A stretch of 64,000 nucleotides of DNA from Microbacterium schleiferi (GCF_015565955.1 NZ_CP064760.1:3224001-3288000), one strand, 5' to 3'; positions 26,179 through 36,363 are shown, counted from the first letter of the stretch. The notes: generated from the letters alone by a model not told the origin. Translations and numbers: made by a program.

Positions 26179-27484
26179 GTTGCAGTTCCTTTCTCAGCTC
26201 GAGGATCGCTGATCTCGCGATCTCGTCAGCGGCTCCGAGGTCGCCCGCGCCCGCACGTGTTTGCTCTGGGTTGGTGAACTCGCCTGGAGCTCGGAGGAGG
26301 TTCACCGTCGGGTCCGTCGTTCCTGCGGACGTTGATGAGTTCTGAAGCCACGCGAGCCCGCCTTCGACGATCTCCTCCTTCACAAGTTCGAGGTATGCCC
26401 GGCCGTGGTCCGTTTCACGGACGCGAACGATGCCGTGCGCCTCAAGCAGGTGGTAGTCGGTGCTGATGTTGCTCGCAGGCCCAACGCTCCCGCGGTTTAG
26501 GAGCGCCCGCACGAGGACCACAGGATCGTGTATTCGACCGCCGCTACGTTCCGCTCGTTCATGCCCGAAGAGCATGTGGGCGACAAAAAGCTTGCGCTGA
26601 TTCAGCGCCTCGGTGGTTGTGAGCCGGTCGTCCTCCGACTCGAGAGTAGGTGAAAAGACATATGTCTGCGCTCCGGATCCTCCCGTCGACTTGACGGTGG
26701 CGGCCTGGACGAGTCCGACCTTCTGTGCTGCGCCGAACACGCCGGGGGTCGGTTGCGCGAGGAGTGGAAGTGCGAGGCCGGGGTGTTGCGCTGCCTGTTC
26801 ACATATGCCGAGAAGCGCGTCGCGCTCGCCCGGGGGAAGGCCACGGAGGAACGACGCGATCTCAATCTGTCCTGACTCCCACACGTAAGGGCTATAAATT
26901 ACGTCCTCGGCGAGATCGACGGAGTTGACGCGCTTTGTAAGGCCTGTCGCCAGTGCAAGGTTCAGACCGGTTTCGCTGACTTGGTCGTTGAATCCTCGTC
27001 GGTGGAGTTGGTCGAGATGTTGGGTGGTCGTCAACGGGGCGAACGATGCGACTTCGATCGAGTGCAGCGTTACGATCTCATCGATGGTCGGGTTGAGCTG
27101 CTGTAGAACGCGGTAGGACTGTTCGATGAGGTTCCCGGTTACGCCCAGAAACTCCTGCACCTCGATTACAACGCCTTGTGTGTCCAGCGCGAAGTCTGCA
27201 ACATTGGCAGCCTTCAGCGCCGGCAGCACGGTCGAGTGAAGTGATTGCCTTCCAATTCCTGCCTGGACGGCGAAAGACTCGAGGGCGGATGCACTCAAGG
27301 GGTCGGAGAATCCATGGATGCGGGCGACGAAGTCCATCGCTTCGCCTGCGTGAAGTAGTGACTCGAGTCTGGGTCTCAGAGCCGGGTCGATTGTGCGCGA
27401 GGCTTGATGAACCCGCGTCACAGCGCGCCCGAGTCGCCGGTCGGACCTGTTGACGTCCAGATCGGCAGTGGTGCTCTCCGCCAT
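26141..27484 (-). CDS. Defence-operon protein with winged-helix-like region
   Basis: 447 residues, no known catalytic motif. The N-terminal 200 residues are helical. The region around 320-400 (HDPVVLVRALLNRGSVGP followed by DYHLLEAHGIVRVRETDHGRAYLELV) resembles a winged helix. It has no signal peptide or membrane segment. It sits between the HEPN gene (69 bp upstream) and the nuclease gene (overlapping by 38 bp). The overlap suggests obligate co-production with the nuclease. Its role is unknown, perhaps sensing or regulating the nuclease. Confidence 0.5.
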   Translation of the reverse strand: MAESTTADLDVNRSDRRLGRAVTRVHQASRTIDPALRPRLESLLHAGEAMDFVARIHGFSDPLSASALESFAVQAGIGRQSLHSTVLPALKAANVADFALDTQGVVIEVQEFLGVTGNLIEQSYRVLQQLNPTIDEIVTLHSIEVASFAPLTTTQHLDQLHRRGFNDQVSETGLNLALATGLTKRVNSVDLAEDVIYSPYVWESGQIEIASFLRGLPPGERDALLGICEQAAQHPGLALPLLAQPTPGVFGAAQKVGLVQAATVKSTGGSGAQTYVFSPTLESEDDRLTTTEALNQRKLFVAHMLFGHERAERSGGRIHDPVVLVRALLNRGSVGPASNISTDYHLLEAHGIVRVRETDHGRAYLELVKEEIVEGGLAWLQNSSTSAGTTDPTVNLLRAPGEFTNPEQTRAGAGDLGAADEIARSAILELRKELQRATRQDRPANPR

Positions 27485-27553
27485 TCGAATCTCCTCACCC
27501 GCTACCGAGATGAGCCTACTGATCGGGCGTACGCTCCTCGCAGTGCGCTCGTC

Positions 27554-28657
27554 TCAATTTGTGGGGAATCGCATTTCGAGCACTCGCTGCCATTTGACGA
27601 CGTCGGCGGCGTCCTCGGGCCGAAGACTGCGCATGTGTGCCAGACGATTCCGAATCGGCATGATCTGCGCGCTGAACTGTCGCCAGTGAGCGGCGCTCAA
27701 CCCCAAGTCGCCGATCTGGGAACGGTCCTTTAGTTGGAGCAACTCCCCGAGTGAGAGCCATTCGAGAGGGTCGCGCAATTGCTTGACCGACGTGGCGCCC
27801 ATGTATGCCGATTCGCTCGCTCGCTCGAGCACTTTTTCCGGAAGGTCGCCGTTCAGGCACTGCGTGCGCCAGTTCTCCGCCCATGCGGCGATTGCGCGCC
27901 GACGCACTTCGCGTCGGATGATCCGCTCGATCTTCCAGAGTCCCGAACTCACCTCGGCAAGCTGCTGCTGAGGATCGAGGGCATCCGCGAGAACCTCGTC
28001 GAGCGCCTTCTTGAGCGGTCCGAGATGCTTCGGAAAATTCCATGTCCGAGTCGCACCGTCGGGCGCTGTAAGGCTGGAACCATCCAGCGCCTCAAGCTCC
28101 CTCGCGTTGAGCAGGCCCAGCGCGCTCTGGCCAATCAGCAGGCTCTCGTACACGACACGATCGAGAGACGCAGCCAGGTCCATACCGAGTTCTGTCAGCG
28201 CCCGGCACAGTACGTCGGCCGGGGAGGCGCCGTCTTCAACGCACGTTGGCCACTCGTGAGCGCCTGTGCTCTTGACGACCGGAGCATGCGCCAGGCTGGC
28301 GTCGTCAAGGAGCGAACTCCCGACCACTGGAGGGAAAGCAATCCGAGGCGCCCGGGAGAGGAGGATGACCCTGCCGCCGGCCTCGACGTCGCTGAAGACG
28401 CGCTCGCGTAGCGCACCCATCTGAGTGGCCTCACTCTGCATCGTGAGCGACTCCATCCCGTCGATCACGACTGTTCCGGTGGTAAGTGGGCCATCTGGCT
28501 GCAAGTAGTCCCGGACGCGCGTCACGTTCACCTGCGAAGCCCCCAGAGCGCGGCGGGCTGGCTCGTTGCTCGAGCCCAGCTGCAGGAACACGACGCGGAG
28601 TTGCTCCGCTTTTCGGTGAACGCCCAGTATCCAGTCGGAGTAGTCGGTCGCGCTCAT
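27554..28657 (-). CDS. HEPN/Swt1-like protein of the defence operon
   Basis: 367 residues. The C-terminal half contains a Swt1-like HEPN pattern: [34 protein letters not shown] and the RNxxxH motif RNRLAH at 336-341 in [18 protein letters not shown] proteins with this motif are often metal-independent RNases. The N-terminal half (1-170) has an alpha/beta look with [10 protein letters not shown] and [12 protein letters not shown], like a degenerate P-loop or receiver-type fold. The ATG overlaps the stop of the ATPase gene by 4 bp, so the two proteins are coupled. Confidence 0.65.
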   Translation of the reverse strand: MSATDYSDWILGVHRKAEQLRVVFLQLGSSNEPARRALGASQVNVTRVRDYLQPDGPLTTGTVVIDGMESLTMQSEATQMGALRERVFSDVEAGGRVILLSRAPRIAFPPVVGSSLLDDASLAHAPVVKSTGAHEWPTCVEDGASPADVLCRALTELGMDLAASLDRVVYESLLIGQSALGLLNARELEALDGSSLTAPDGATRTWNFPKHLGPLKKALDEVLADALDPQQQLAEVSSGLWKIERIIRREVRRRAIAAWAENWRTQCLNGDLPEKVLERASESAYMGATSVKQLRDPLEWLSLGELLQLKDRSQIGDLGLSAAHWRQFSAQIMPIRNRLAHMRSLRPEDAADVVKWQRVLEMRFPTN

Positions 28658-30465
28658 ACGAGCTCCAGGATCACGCTGACTTCGAACTCGCCGTCCTGTT
28701 CGTGAATCAGACCCAGGTCCTTCAGTCGACGAACTGCGACGTGCTCGCTGGATGCGAGTTCCTTGAAGTCGGCTGCACTGTCCATCAGCACGTCCAGCAT
28801 GACGGCCTCGTTCGCGTAGTAGCGCTTGACGTGTTGGACCATCTCCTCAATGTTGCCTTGGACGCGACTCTTCCAATCATCAAGTTCTGTGAGCACGGAA
28901 GCGCGAGTCATCGTACGTTGGAAGACGTCGGTCGGAAGGTGCTGCACGACGGCTGAGCTCAGATTTCGATACAGATAGGCGTGACCACCGGACGCCTCGT
29001 GGAGTGCCTCGAGCGCACCAGGTTCGATCTGGATGCCCATCTTGCCGCCGACGGTGCTCGCGAGATCGTCCGCCTCTTCTCGCTCCAGCGGCTTCACGTA
29101 CACGGCCTTCGCCCAAGAGAAGAGGGGATTCGGTCGACCATACAGTCGTCCACCTTCAACGATGGCGCTTGTAAGGCCGGACAGCACGAAGGTGAAGTTC
29201 TCAGACTCCTGCACGATGCTCCTGAGGGCCGATAGCAGCTGCGCAATGCGTGGCATGTCGCCTTCAGCGATATCGATGCGATCCGCTGGGGTCAAGTACT
29301 CGATCTCGTCCAGGAGGAGCAGGATCCTATGCCCGTCTTTGTGGAGATGCTTGAGTATCGCCTGGAGAGCGTTCTTCAGGTCGAGGATGCTCGGGCGTTC
29401 CTGCAGCTGCGAAAGCTCTTGGGTGCGCAGCTTGTGAGCTTTGAGTTCAGCAATCAGTCGTCGACGCAGATCGCTGACGATGTCGTCGGTGGGGTCTTCC
29501 GGCGGAGAGGGGAAGGCCTCCAGGTCCATGAGGACGGTCACCACTTTGTCCTCTTGCAACTCCTCCTTAAGCTGCATGAGGATGCTCGTCTTGCCCGACT
29601 TCCGCAGTCCGAAGACGCCTGTGACTCGCTGGTTGAACACGTCGTCACGCATCGACTGCAGCAGTGTCCTGCGGCCGAAGAAGCTCGCGCCATACACGGG
29701 AGTCGTCATGTAGAAGAGGTCTCGGGCATAGATGTAGTCGCGAAGAAGGGTAATTAGCGAGAGTTCGTCTTCGTCGTCAATCAAGAGCGGGATCGCTAGT
29801 TTCGCGGGGCGCGACCAGTCGTTCAGTTTGATCTGTAGACGCCGATCGGGCGACCACATGAAGAAGATGTCCGGAGTGATGGAACGATCGGCGCCACCGA
29901 GCTCGCGGGCCGCAGCCTGGAAGGTCCGGCCCTGGAGATCCTCATGCGGACTGTAGAAGATCATCACCTCGCGGGTAAACCCAAACCCGGCCTCGATCGC
30001 TCCACTGAATCGCACATGGACGATCGCGCAGTCCCTGAAGCCATCCTGACGGCAGAACCCCGCGTAGACCACCTGGGAGCCAAGACTTCGCAGAGCGTCG
30101 ATGTGGTCACGCAGGACCGGGTACTTGTATCGAACGCGCTCGACGTTTGCCAGCAGGTCTGGGTGCTGGGGCGCCGCCACAGCGCCCGATCGCCAGCCGA
30201 ACTGTCGAGTGGATGGTGCGGTCGGATCGAATCCCGGCCGATCGACATGCGGGTCTACGTGCTCACGTCGCATCGGCGATGGCCGAGGCGAACCGGGTCG
30301 AGGGGGTCGGGCACCGAACGACGCCCTCACCTTGCGAGCAACTGGAGCTTCTATCGATGAAGACGGGCTCTTGACGAACTCACCAAGTTCTCGCAGACGG
30401 ACCAAGACGGCCTTTGCGTCGACTCCCAGTTCGGCGGCGAGCTCGTGCACTCGCATCTTCGCCAT
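28654..30465 (-). CDS. IF2N-domain AAA+ ATPase of the defence operon
   Basis: 603 residues from [14 protein letters not shown], chosen for the GGAGAACAG ribosome-binding site and because this is the exact start of an IF-2 N-terminal-like domain (residues 4-50). A Pro/Arg-rich linker follows. Residues 120-230 form a conserved-looking domain with [17 protein letters not shown]. The ATPase has Walker [10 protein letters not shown] (286-294) and Walker [12 protein letters not shown] (near 385). The C-terminal region predicts a winged helix as in STAND-type ATPases. It is the first gene of the operon and likely the sensor or switch. Confidence 0.7.
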   Translation of the reverse strand: MAKMRVHELAAELGVDAKAVLVRLRELGEFVKSPSSSIEAPVARKVRASFGARPPRPGSPRPSPMRREHVDPHVDRPGFDPTAPSTRQFGWRSGAVAAPQHPDLLANVERVRYKYPVLRDHIDALRSLGSQVVYAGFCRQDGFRDCAIVHVRFSGAIEAGFGFTREVMIFYSPHEDLQGRTFQAAARELGGADRSITPDIFFMWSPDRRLQIKLNDWSRPAKLAIPLLIDDEDELSLITLLRDYIYARDLFYMTTPVYGASFFGRRTLLQSMRDDVFNQRVTGVFGLRKSGKTSILMQLKEELQEDKVVTVLMDLEAFPSPPEDPTDDIVSDLRRRLIAELKAHKLRTQELSQLQERPSILDLKNALQAILKHLHKDGHRILLLLDEIEYLTPADRIDIAEGDMPRIAQLLSALRSIVQESENFTFVLSGLTSAIVEGGRLYGRPNPLFSWAKAVYVKPLEREEADDLASTVGGKMGIQIEPGALEALHEASGGHAYLYRNLSSAVVQHLPTDVFQRTMTRASVLTELDDWKSRVQGNIEEMVQHVKRYYANEAVMLDVLMDSAADFKELASSEHVAVRRLKDLGLIHEQDGEFEVSVILELV

Positions 30466-30982
30466 CTGTTCTCCGCTCGTGGTCACTTGGCCCGCTGTGT
30501 CTGCCAGGGGCTGTGCATTACCGGCGAAGCCGGGTTGCCAGATCAGTCTGTTGCATGCTGCAGACACCGGCTGCGATGACACGGCTCGATATATCAGTCG
30601 CCGTCCGCCGTCCCACCGAGGCGGCGCGCCTTGAGCAGCACGTTCATGTGCCTCGGGTGGGCTACCCATTGAGTTGTGATCGGTCCAGCGCGTCGAGTGA
30701 AATGGCCTTCCACCGGCTGCTAGGCCTTGCTGGGCCTCGGGCCAAACGGGGTCCAGGCCCATGCCCGCGACGAACGTCACGCAGCGCTGGATGTCGATGA
30801 GGTCTTCTGGGGCCGCTTTCAGCCGCTTGAAGTGTGCGATGCCATGAGGCGAGCATCTCACGACGGGCGAGACTTCCTGAGCGAGAGCAACCACTCGACT
30901 CGAACAGGCTCTGACCCAATCAGTGGACACAAATTCACCGGTGTGAGAGACTACTCCGTTCGCCAAACGAAGGGTCTGGCCG
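30466..30982. other. Divergent upstream region of the defence operon
   Basis: 517 bp between the leftward ATPase gene and the rightward gene at 30,983. The minus frame of the ATPase stays open to 31,062, but those 200 codons lack a ribosome-binding site at a suitable start and do not look like the conserved protein, so I treat them as non-coding. Promoters for both directions must lie here. No repeat or operator stands out. Confidence 0.45.
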
Positions 30983-31444
30983 ATGTCACACTCTGACGGC
31001 AACACGGACTGGGGGCGGATCATCCGCGACATGATCGCGCGTAGCACCGACTCTGCCCCCACCGAGCCCGGGGTCTACCGGATGCCGTGTGGGAACTGCT
31101 ACGTCGACTTCTTCCTCGCCTCGGACGGCACCGAACGGTGGCTCGTCCCAGGCGATGAGCGCAGCTACACCCGCGACACCGTGGCCATCGCTCGCCACGG
31201 CGAGCACCCGTGGGAGCGGATGTACACCCTCGGCCATGCCGCCGCCGAGATCCGCCGCCGCGCGACCGCCGACGGCACACCCGTTCTTGTCCTGATCGAT
31301 GAGCTGGCAGCGGTCGCCGCCACGGAGGATGCGGCGGAAGACGAGGAAATCGCCCGTATCGCCCGGGAGCGTCCCGCCGACAGTGCGGAGGTGGCGCGCT
31401 CCGATCTCGCCCGGAAATTCGGGATCGATCTCGACGAACTCTAG
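30983..31444 (+). CDS. Hypothetical protein (153 aa)
   Basis: Acidic protein starting [18 protein letters not shown] central segment [21 protein letters not shown] looks like a beta-hairpin with two Cys, followed by a helical Ala/Glu-rich C-terminus with [13 protein letters not shown]. No family is recognised. It is followed by a perfect inverted repeat and then the phosphoesterase gene. Confidence 0.5.
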   Translation: MSHSDGNTDWGRIIRDMIARSTDSAPTEPGVYRMPCGNCYVDFFLASDGTERWLVPGDERSYTRDTVAIARHGEHPWERMYTLGHAAAEIRRRATADGTPVLVLIDELAAVAATEDAAEDEEIARIARERPADSAEVARSDLARKFGIDLDEL

Positions 31445-31450
31445 GAACAT

Positions 31451-31485
31451 CTAGCGGTGTCTACCGAAACGCTAGACACCGCTAG
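31451..31485. promoter_or_regulatory. Perfect 13-bp inverted repeat
   Basis: CTAGCGGTGTCTA and TAGACACCGCTAG with a 9-nt spacer, 6 bp after the stop codon at 31,444. A further CTAGAC copy follows at 31,492. It has no T tract, so it could be an operator for the phosphoesterase gene as easily as a terminator. Confidence 0.55.
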
Positions 31486-31506
31486 ATTCTGCTAGACATC
31501 CGTCAC

Positions 31507-32331
31507 ATGCGAGGAGCGTTAGCCGTGAGTGAGTATCCGTGGTTCGACTTCGACCGAGTCGACTACGTCACCGCGGACACCCACTTCAGCCACGCCCGGA
31601 TCAGCGAACTCGCGGACCGTCCATTCACCACCGTCAACGAGATGAACACCGAGCTCATCCGCCGCTGGAACGAGACGGTCGCCCCGACAGATGTGGTGCT
31701 ACATCTCGGGGATGTCGCGCTCGGGCCGATCGAGGAATCGATCACCCTCACCGCGCAGCTGAACGGTCACCGGTACCTCGTCCCCGGGAACCATGACCGG
31801 GTCTCACCAGCGACACAGTCCAGGAAGGCGATCGAACGGTTCGCGCCGCTCTACGAGGCGGCCGGGTGGACGATTCTGCCGGAGGTCATCGAAGGCACCC
31901 GGCACGGCTACCGGATCCTCGCATCCCACTACCCGTACAAGGGCGACTCGCAGGAGTCGGACCGACACACGTCGCACCGGCCCCGCTGGGACGATGGGAT
32001 CCCGCTGTTGCACGGTCACACGCACGCACGCGACCACGGCCCGAATGGGCACCAGTTCCACGTCGGCGTCGACGCCCACGCATACGCGCCCATCCCGTTC
32101 ACCGTCATCGACGAGTGGGTCCGGGGCCTACCGGATGTCGAGCCGTGGCTCGATGTGGCGGTCCGTGAAGCCCGTCAACTCCTCGCCAACCTCGACGCCA
32201 CCGAAACCTCGAACTCCGACGCGATGTTCTACACGATGGGCTACAACGAACTGCGCGTCGCGCTGGAGGAACTCCTCGGCGCGCTCTACTCTTCCCACCC
32301 CGACTCCCCCGGGAACACCGCCAAGGCTTAG
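31507..32331 (+). CDS. Calcineurin-like metallophosphoesterase
   Basis: 274 residues. All metal-binding motifs of the superfamily are visible: DTHFSH (D-x-H, near 23-28), LGDVALG (GD), PGNHDR (GNHD) and LLHGHTHAR (GHTH). The pattern is that of phage- and plasmid-encoded phosphoesterases of unknown substrate. An internal Met or Val start around MRGALAVSEYPWF is uncertain. The stop overlaps the convergent gene at 32,328 by 4 bp. Confidence 0.9.
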   Translation: MRGALAVSEYPWFDFDRVDYVTADTHFSHARISELADRPFTTVNEMNTELIRRWNETVAPTDVVLHLGDVALGPIEESITLTAQLNGHRYLVPGNHDRVSPATQSRKAIERFAPLYEAAGWTILPEVIEGTRHGYRILASHYPYKGDSQESDRHTSHRPRWDDGIPLLHGHTHARDHGPNGHQFHVGVDAHAYAPIPFTVIDEWVRGLPDVEPWLDVAVREARQLLANLDATETSNSDAMFYTMGYNELRVALEELLGALYSSHPDSPGNTAKA

Positions 32332-32735
32332 GACTGCCTCGGACGCGCTTTCGGCGCGGGCGACGGTATGAACAGTTCGCCTGCCGCGGGGCCGGATCGG
32401 AGGGTCCGCGGTTCTCGTCGGAAGCGGATCCATCCACAACGCTGCCAGTGCACCATCGTCAGGTACCGCGGCGACGACGACGTCCAGGCAGCCTGATGCT
32501 CCGCGGCGCTGAGATCGTGCGACGCGAGCTCCGGGAATACTTCCCGGAAGGTCGGGGATTGGCCGTGTTCGCGGGCGTAGCGATGGAGGAATGTCACAGC
32601 GCGACGCGCCCACACCGGCGCCGTCTCGTCAGCGGTGAGTTCAATGAACAGCGGCGCGAGGTGAGGTGCCGACCACGGCTTGTCCTCCCGGCCTGAGTCG
32701 GCCGACACCACGCATTCCTTGCCCTCGACCGTCAT
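32328..32735 (-). CDS. Hypothetical protein downstream of tniQ
   Basis: 135 residues, MTVEGKECVVSADSG. The middle (about 35-110) has a winged-helix-like pattern, PVWARRAVTFLHRYAREHG, SPTFREVFPEL and YLTMVHWQRCGWIRFRR. It lies 21 bp after the 69-residue gene in the tns direction and may be co-transcribed with it. No transposition protein family is recognised. Confidence 0.5.
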   Translation of the reverse strand: MTVEGKECVVSADSGREDKPWSAPHLAPLFIELTADETAPVWARRAVTFLHRYAREHGQSPTFREVFPELASHDLSAAEHQAAWTSSSPRYLTMVHWQRCGWIRFRREPRTLRSGPAAGELFIPSPAPKARPRQS

Positions 32736-32756
32736 CGCAGAGATCCCACCCCGGAC

Positions 32757-32966
32757 TCAGCTCCGGTCACGGGTGTCGTCGGGTGCGCGTTGCGTGTCGG
32801 CGGGACCCGCAGGCTCCTCGCCCTGATCTCGTCCTCCAGCTCGGCTGCTGGATGAACCCGCATCCATGACTGCCTTCAGCGCCGTGGTGTACTTCTCTCC
32901 TGTCACCTTCACGCGTTCCCGCGCGTCGTGCCGCAGCCGACTGGAAGTTCGTTTCTTCTGCGTCAT
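32757..32966 (-). CDS. Small basic protein coupled to tniQ (69 aa)
   Basis: MTQKKRTSSRLRHDARERVKVTGE followed by a short helix and an acidic disordered tail. The start overlaps the tniQ stop by 4 bp. A similar motif, a basic helix with a Thr-Gly-Glu-x-Tyr turn, is seen in short actinobacterial plasmid proteins. The function is unknown. Confidence 0.5.
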   Translation of the reverse strand: MTQKKRTSSRLRHDARERVKVTGEKYTTALKAVMDAGSSSSRAGGRDQGEEPAGPADTQRAPDDTRDRS

Positions 32967-35206
32967 GCCGACGTCCTTCGCGTGTCTGGAATTCGAGTAT
33001 TCGTCGATGGCTCGACGGGAGTGCTGCGACGGAGTCCGTGAGCCTGTGATGGGCCCCGCGGGGCGGGCGGGTCAGATCGTTGCCTGCCTGCGTCCGAGGT
33101 AGACCCGTTGATGCGCGCCCCGCGTGGGCGGACCGGGATGCCGGCGCTATGCAAATGCCGGTTGATGGTCATCTCGCTACAGCCGGCGAGCTGCGCGATC
33201 TGTGCGATGGTCCAGTGCTTCGTTTCATAGTGATCGCGGAGCCAACGGGGGTCGAGGTCGAAGGTGCGGGGTCGTCCCCTTCGAGTCCGGGTGCCCGCGT
33301 CGGCGAGAATGCGACCCACTGTCTGCCGAGACACCCTCGTGTCTGCGGCGATCGTGTAGGTGGAAGCTCCCGCCGCGTACACCTGCGTCAGCCGGTCTGG
33401 TGGCATGGCTTCTGTCGCTGTCGCTCGTGCCGGCCGGATGGGCGGCCACGACGGCGCGATCTGGGGTCCGACTTCCGGGAGCTGAGGGGTGGGTTCGGGT
33501 GTCCAGGTGACGGGCTCCTGAATGCCGTTGGCGACGAGGAACTCTGCGGCGATCTGATCGAGCGCCGCCCGCACCGCCGGCGGGAGCTCCTCTACGAAGC
33601 GGGCTACGGCGGGCGGGCTCGCCCTGGTCGTGTGCCACGCCGTAGGCATCGCACGCAGCGGGTTCCCGGAGAGTTCTTGGTACAGGGCTGCGCGCGCCAA
33701 CTCCCAGCGTCGTCCGCTCCCTGGGGACACGCCCGCGTCCCGGCAGAGCTGCCCCCACTGTGATTCGGGCAGGAGATCGGTGTAGTCGAGGTGGCGGCGG
33801 CGGGCGTAGTCGATGGGCACGTCTTGCGTGTCCAATAGAGCTGCCAGGCGGAGGACCGCGTGCAGGGTCGTCACGTGGTGAGTGCTGCGGCCCAGCTCAC
33901 GCATCACGTGCGTCACCTGCCGTGACGGTGCGTGCGGATCGAGCAGCGCGAGCGCGGCGGAGTGTGTGAGCCTCGTGCCGGTAAACACGACCGCTGCTGC
34001 CAGCGCGGACGCGGCGATCTCGTTGTCGACCCGCAGTGGGGCGTACTGGGCGATCCAGTCCCCCCACAACTGTGCCGGCACTTTCCGTGCTCGCTCTTCC
34101 GGGCTGACGCCCGACGGCGGTGCGGACTGCAGAAACACGGTGGGGCGGCGGCGGCGACCCAGCGCGGCCGCGATCAGGGTCTGTAGTTGTGGTGTGTGCG
34201 CGGTGTACGACGTGCTGTGCGCCAGCCGCCCCTGCAGCAGGGAGATGATCGCGGCCGGATTGGTCAGTGCGCGGTGACCGAGGGTGGTGCCGACAGCGGC
34301 CCCGACGGCAGAGTCTGGTCGCGCCCGGATCGCCCTCGTCCAGTCCTCGCTCATCTCGAACAGCCCAATGAGCTCCCGGCCCAGCGGGCTCGCGTCGATG
34401 CTGTGACCGCCGACGATTGCGTCCCGCGCGGTGCGGGACAGTAGCCGAATGTCTTCCAACACAGGCACGGCCGGCTGCGGTGCATCAGCATAGATCCCGA
34501 ACTGCGCCTGACCGGTGGAGACGATGCGCATCATCGCCCGTTGCGCATCCAGCACCGCCTGCGGCACCGGCGTGCGGGTCCGGTCCTCGGTGAGGTCCGC
34601 GCGACACCGGTTGGCCTGCGGACCCCTCCCCGGACCCCGCACGGGATTGTGGCAACGCCCGGGAACGGGAACAAGTGCGAGCGGGTGAGCGCGGTGTCGG
34701 GCAGGAAGATCACAGGTCTGGCACCGATCCACGAGAAGGCGGCGGTGGCGGGCACAGGCGAACCCGAACGGGAACTGCCACGACATCCGCCACCGTCCAC
34801 CCGAATCGACCAGGCATTCCGGGCAGTATCGTCCCGCGGTCCCTGCAGCCGGGCATTGCGCGCTGATCCGACCCTGCCGGGTATAGCGGATCGCGTGACG
34901 GGCGAAGCGCATCCTCGTCATCTCGTGAAACTGATCGGCAGGGATGCCCGTGGAAGCCTCAAGCCGGGCAGCCTGCTCCTCGGTGAGGGTTGTGGCCCAC
35001 TTGTCCGCCATCCACGCGGTCGCCGATACAGCCAAACCCTTCTCCTGCTCGATGAGACCGAGCGCGCATGCCATCTCGTTCATCGTCGCCCCATAGGTGG
35101 CCGCCATCTTCTCCAGCCAGGAATCGAACGGCTCATCCGGCAGTGGCCGCACCCGAAACGGCAGCACCCGCACCTCGTCGGAACGCGTCGCGGCCTTGCC
35201 GGTCAT
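32963..35206 (-). CDS. tniQ: TniQ/TnsD-like target-selection protein
   Basis: 747 residues, long for TniQ. The N-terminal TniQ region (about 15-170) holds the family pattern VRPLPDEPFDSWLEKMA and a zinc-finger set: Cys 118, 128, 131, 151, His 154, Cys 162 and 165. The middle is helical. The C-terminus adds two helix-turn-helix segments, TYTIAADTRVSRQTVGRIL and WTIAQIAQLAGCSEMTINRHL. In Tn7-like elements TnsD/TniQ proteins bind the attachment site. Here the likely site is the dnaB 3' end. The start overlaps the tnsC stop by 4 bp. Confidence 0.88.
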   Translation of the reverse strand: MTGKAATRSDEVRVLPFRVRPLPDEPFDSWLEKMAATYGATMNEMACALGLIEQEKGLAVSATAWMADKWATTLTEEQAARLEASTGIPADQFHEMTRMRFARHAIRYTRQGRISAQCPAAGTAGRYCPECLVDSGGRWRMSWQFPFGFACARHRRLLVDRCQTCDLPARHRAHPLALVPVPGRCHNPVRGPGRGPQANRCRADLTEDRTRTPVPQAVLDAQRAMMRIVSTGQAQFGIYADAPQPAVPVLEDIRLLSRTARDAIVGGHSIDASPLGRELIGLFEMSEDWTRAIRARPDSAVGAAVGTTLGHRALTNPAAIISLLQGRLAHSTSYTAHTPQLQTLIAAALGRRRRPTVFLQSAPPSGVSPEERARKVPAQLWGDWIAQYAPLRVDNEIAASALAAAVVFTGTRLTHSAALALLDPHAPSRQVTHVMRELGRSTHHVTTLHAVLRLAALLDTQDVPIDYARRRHLDYTDLLPESQWGQLCRDAGVSPGSGRRWELARAALYQELSGNPLRAMPTAWHTTRASPPAVARFVEELPPAVRAALDQIAAEFLVANGIQEPVTWTPEPTPQLPEVGPQIAPSWPPIRPARATATEAMPPDRLTQVYAAGASTYTIAADTRVSRQTVGRILADAGTRTRRGRPRTFDLDPRWLRDHYETKHWTIAQIAQLAGCSEMTINRHLHSAGIPVRPRGARINGSTSDAGRQRSDPPAPRGPSQAHGLRRSTPVEPSTNTRIPDTRRTSA

Positions 35207-36363
35207 GCGGCTGCCACCTCGCCACCCTGGGTCTTTCGGCGGCGGCCCGCTCTCTGGCTTCGAAGCTGCCGTTCCAGCTTCGCCTCCAGCTCACGACGTT
35301 CCGTCTCGGCGCCCTCGTCGATGCGAATATCATCGAGCAGCTCCCGATCGATGCGTTCCCTGCCGGTGCGGATTGCGCGCGATGCGCCGCGGCGGATCAG
35401 GTCCATCAGCGACCCGATGTTCCCGGTCGTGCGGGCGAACAGGTACCGCGAGAGGTCGACGAGCATCCCGTCTCTCCCGTCGGTCAGCACGAGGGCCTGG
35501 TCGATGCCGAACAGCAGCCGGTCCCATTCATCGCGGCCGCGTTTGTGGGCGAGGGTGAAAGGTTCCAGGCTGAGGACTGTCCACCGTCGGAAGGTCTGCG
35601 CCATTGCTGCGCCTTCGCCGGTCTGGCCCTCCCCGACGAGTCCCCGCTTGCGGAGGGCGACACCGGCGAACAGGAACGTGGCGTTGTATTCATTCGAGAG
35701 CCACTTCAACTGGTTCGCGACCTCTACCCCGTCACGGGTATTCATCCGCAGGAAGTGGAGATCATCAACGATCACCAGGCGCGTGTCGTGGCGTTCGATG
35801 CACTCCGCGGCTGCCCGGGCAAGATCTCTACCCGCCATCGAGCGGTGCAGGATCCCGGCGGTGGCGGGGTGGGCGTAGAACCCGAGGATCATCATGTGCA
35901 GACCCTTGATCGTCGGCCGGCCCGTCAACGTCACATGACACACCGGCAGGTGCCGCACGTCCCGGTCCTGATCCAGCCACTCCCCGGCCTCCGCGATCCG
36001 CTGCTGGTGGAACACTCGACCGAAGTTGTTCACCACCGTGGACTTCCCGAGCGCCGGCGGCGCGTCGATCGCCGCCGCTGACTTCACCCGGTCGGCGTCT
36101 TGCAGGTTCGAGTCCAGGATGTCGCCGAGTTGCAACTCGATCTCCTGCACCTGTCGGGTGCGCAGCAGGATGTTCGCGTGCCACTGACGCCGCGCCAAGT
36201 CATACCCGACACGCTCCTGCGTGGATAGCGCCGCCAGCCGCTTCAGCGTGAGGGTGTCCGGACGGGTCCGGGCTGGGCGTTCTGCGAAGTCGTTCCACCC
36301 CTCGTAGGTGGACAGGCTCCGCTGCCGTGCTCCCGCCTGCGGCTGGGGCTGGGTGGTTGTCAT
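35203..36363 (-). CDS. tnsC: TnsC/TniB-like transposition ATPase
   Basis: 386 residues. An AAA+ ATPase of the TniB/TnsC branch: Walker A IDAPPALGKSTVV (about 99-111), Walker B LVIVDDLHFL (196-205), sensor region FLFAGVALRKRG and a C-terminal basic tail after residue 350. TnsC links the target-selection protein to the transposase. Overlaps by 4 bp on each side tie it to tnsB and tniQ. Confidence 0.93.
   Translation of the reverse strand: MTTTQPQPQAGARQRSLSTYEGWNDFAERPARTRPDTLTLKRLAALSTQERVGYDLARRQWHANILLRTRQVQEIELQLGDILDSNLQDADRVKSAAAIDAPPALGKSTVVNNFGRVFHQQRIAEAGEWLDQDRDVRHLPVCHVTLTGRPTIKGLHMMILGFYAHPATAGILHRSMAGRDLARAAAECIERHDTRLVIVDDLHFLRMNTRDGVEVANQLKWLSNEYNATFLFAGVALRKRGLVGEGQTGEGAAMAQTFRRWTVLSLEPFTLAHKRGRDEWDRLLFGIDQALVLTDGRDGMLVDLSRYLFARTTGNIGSLMDLIRRGASRAIRTGRERIDRELLDDIRIDEGAETERRELEAKLERQLRSQRAGRRRKTQGGEVAAA

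Noticed and set aside
30466-31062. N-terminal extension of the IF2N-ATPase
   Set aside because: The frame is open, but the protein family start, a good ribosome-binding site and domain boundaries all point to 30,465.
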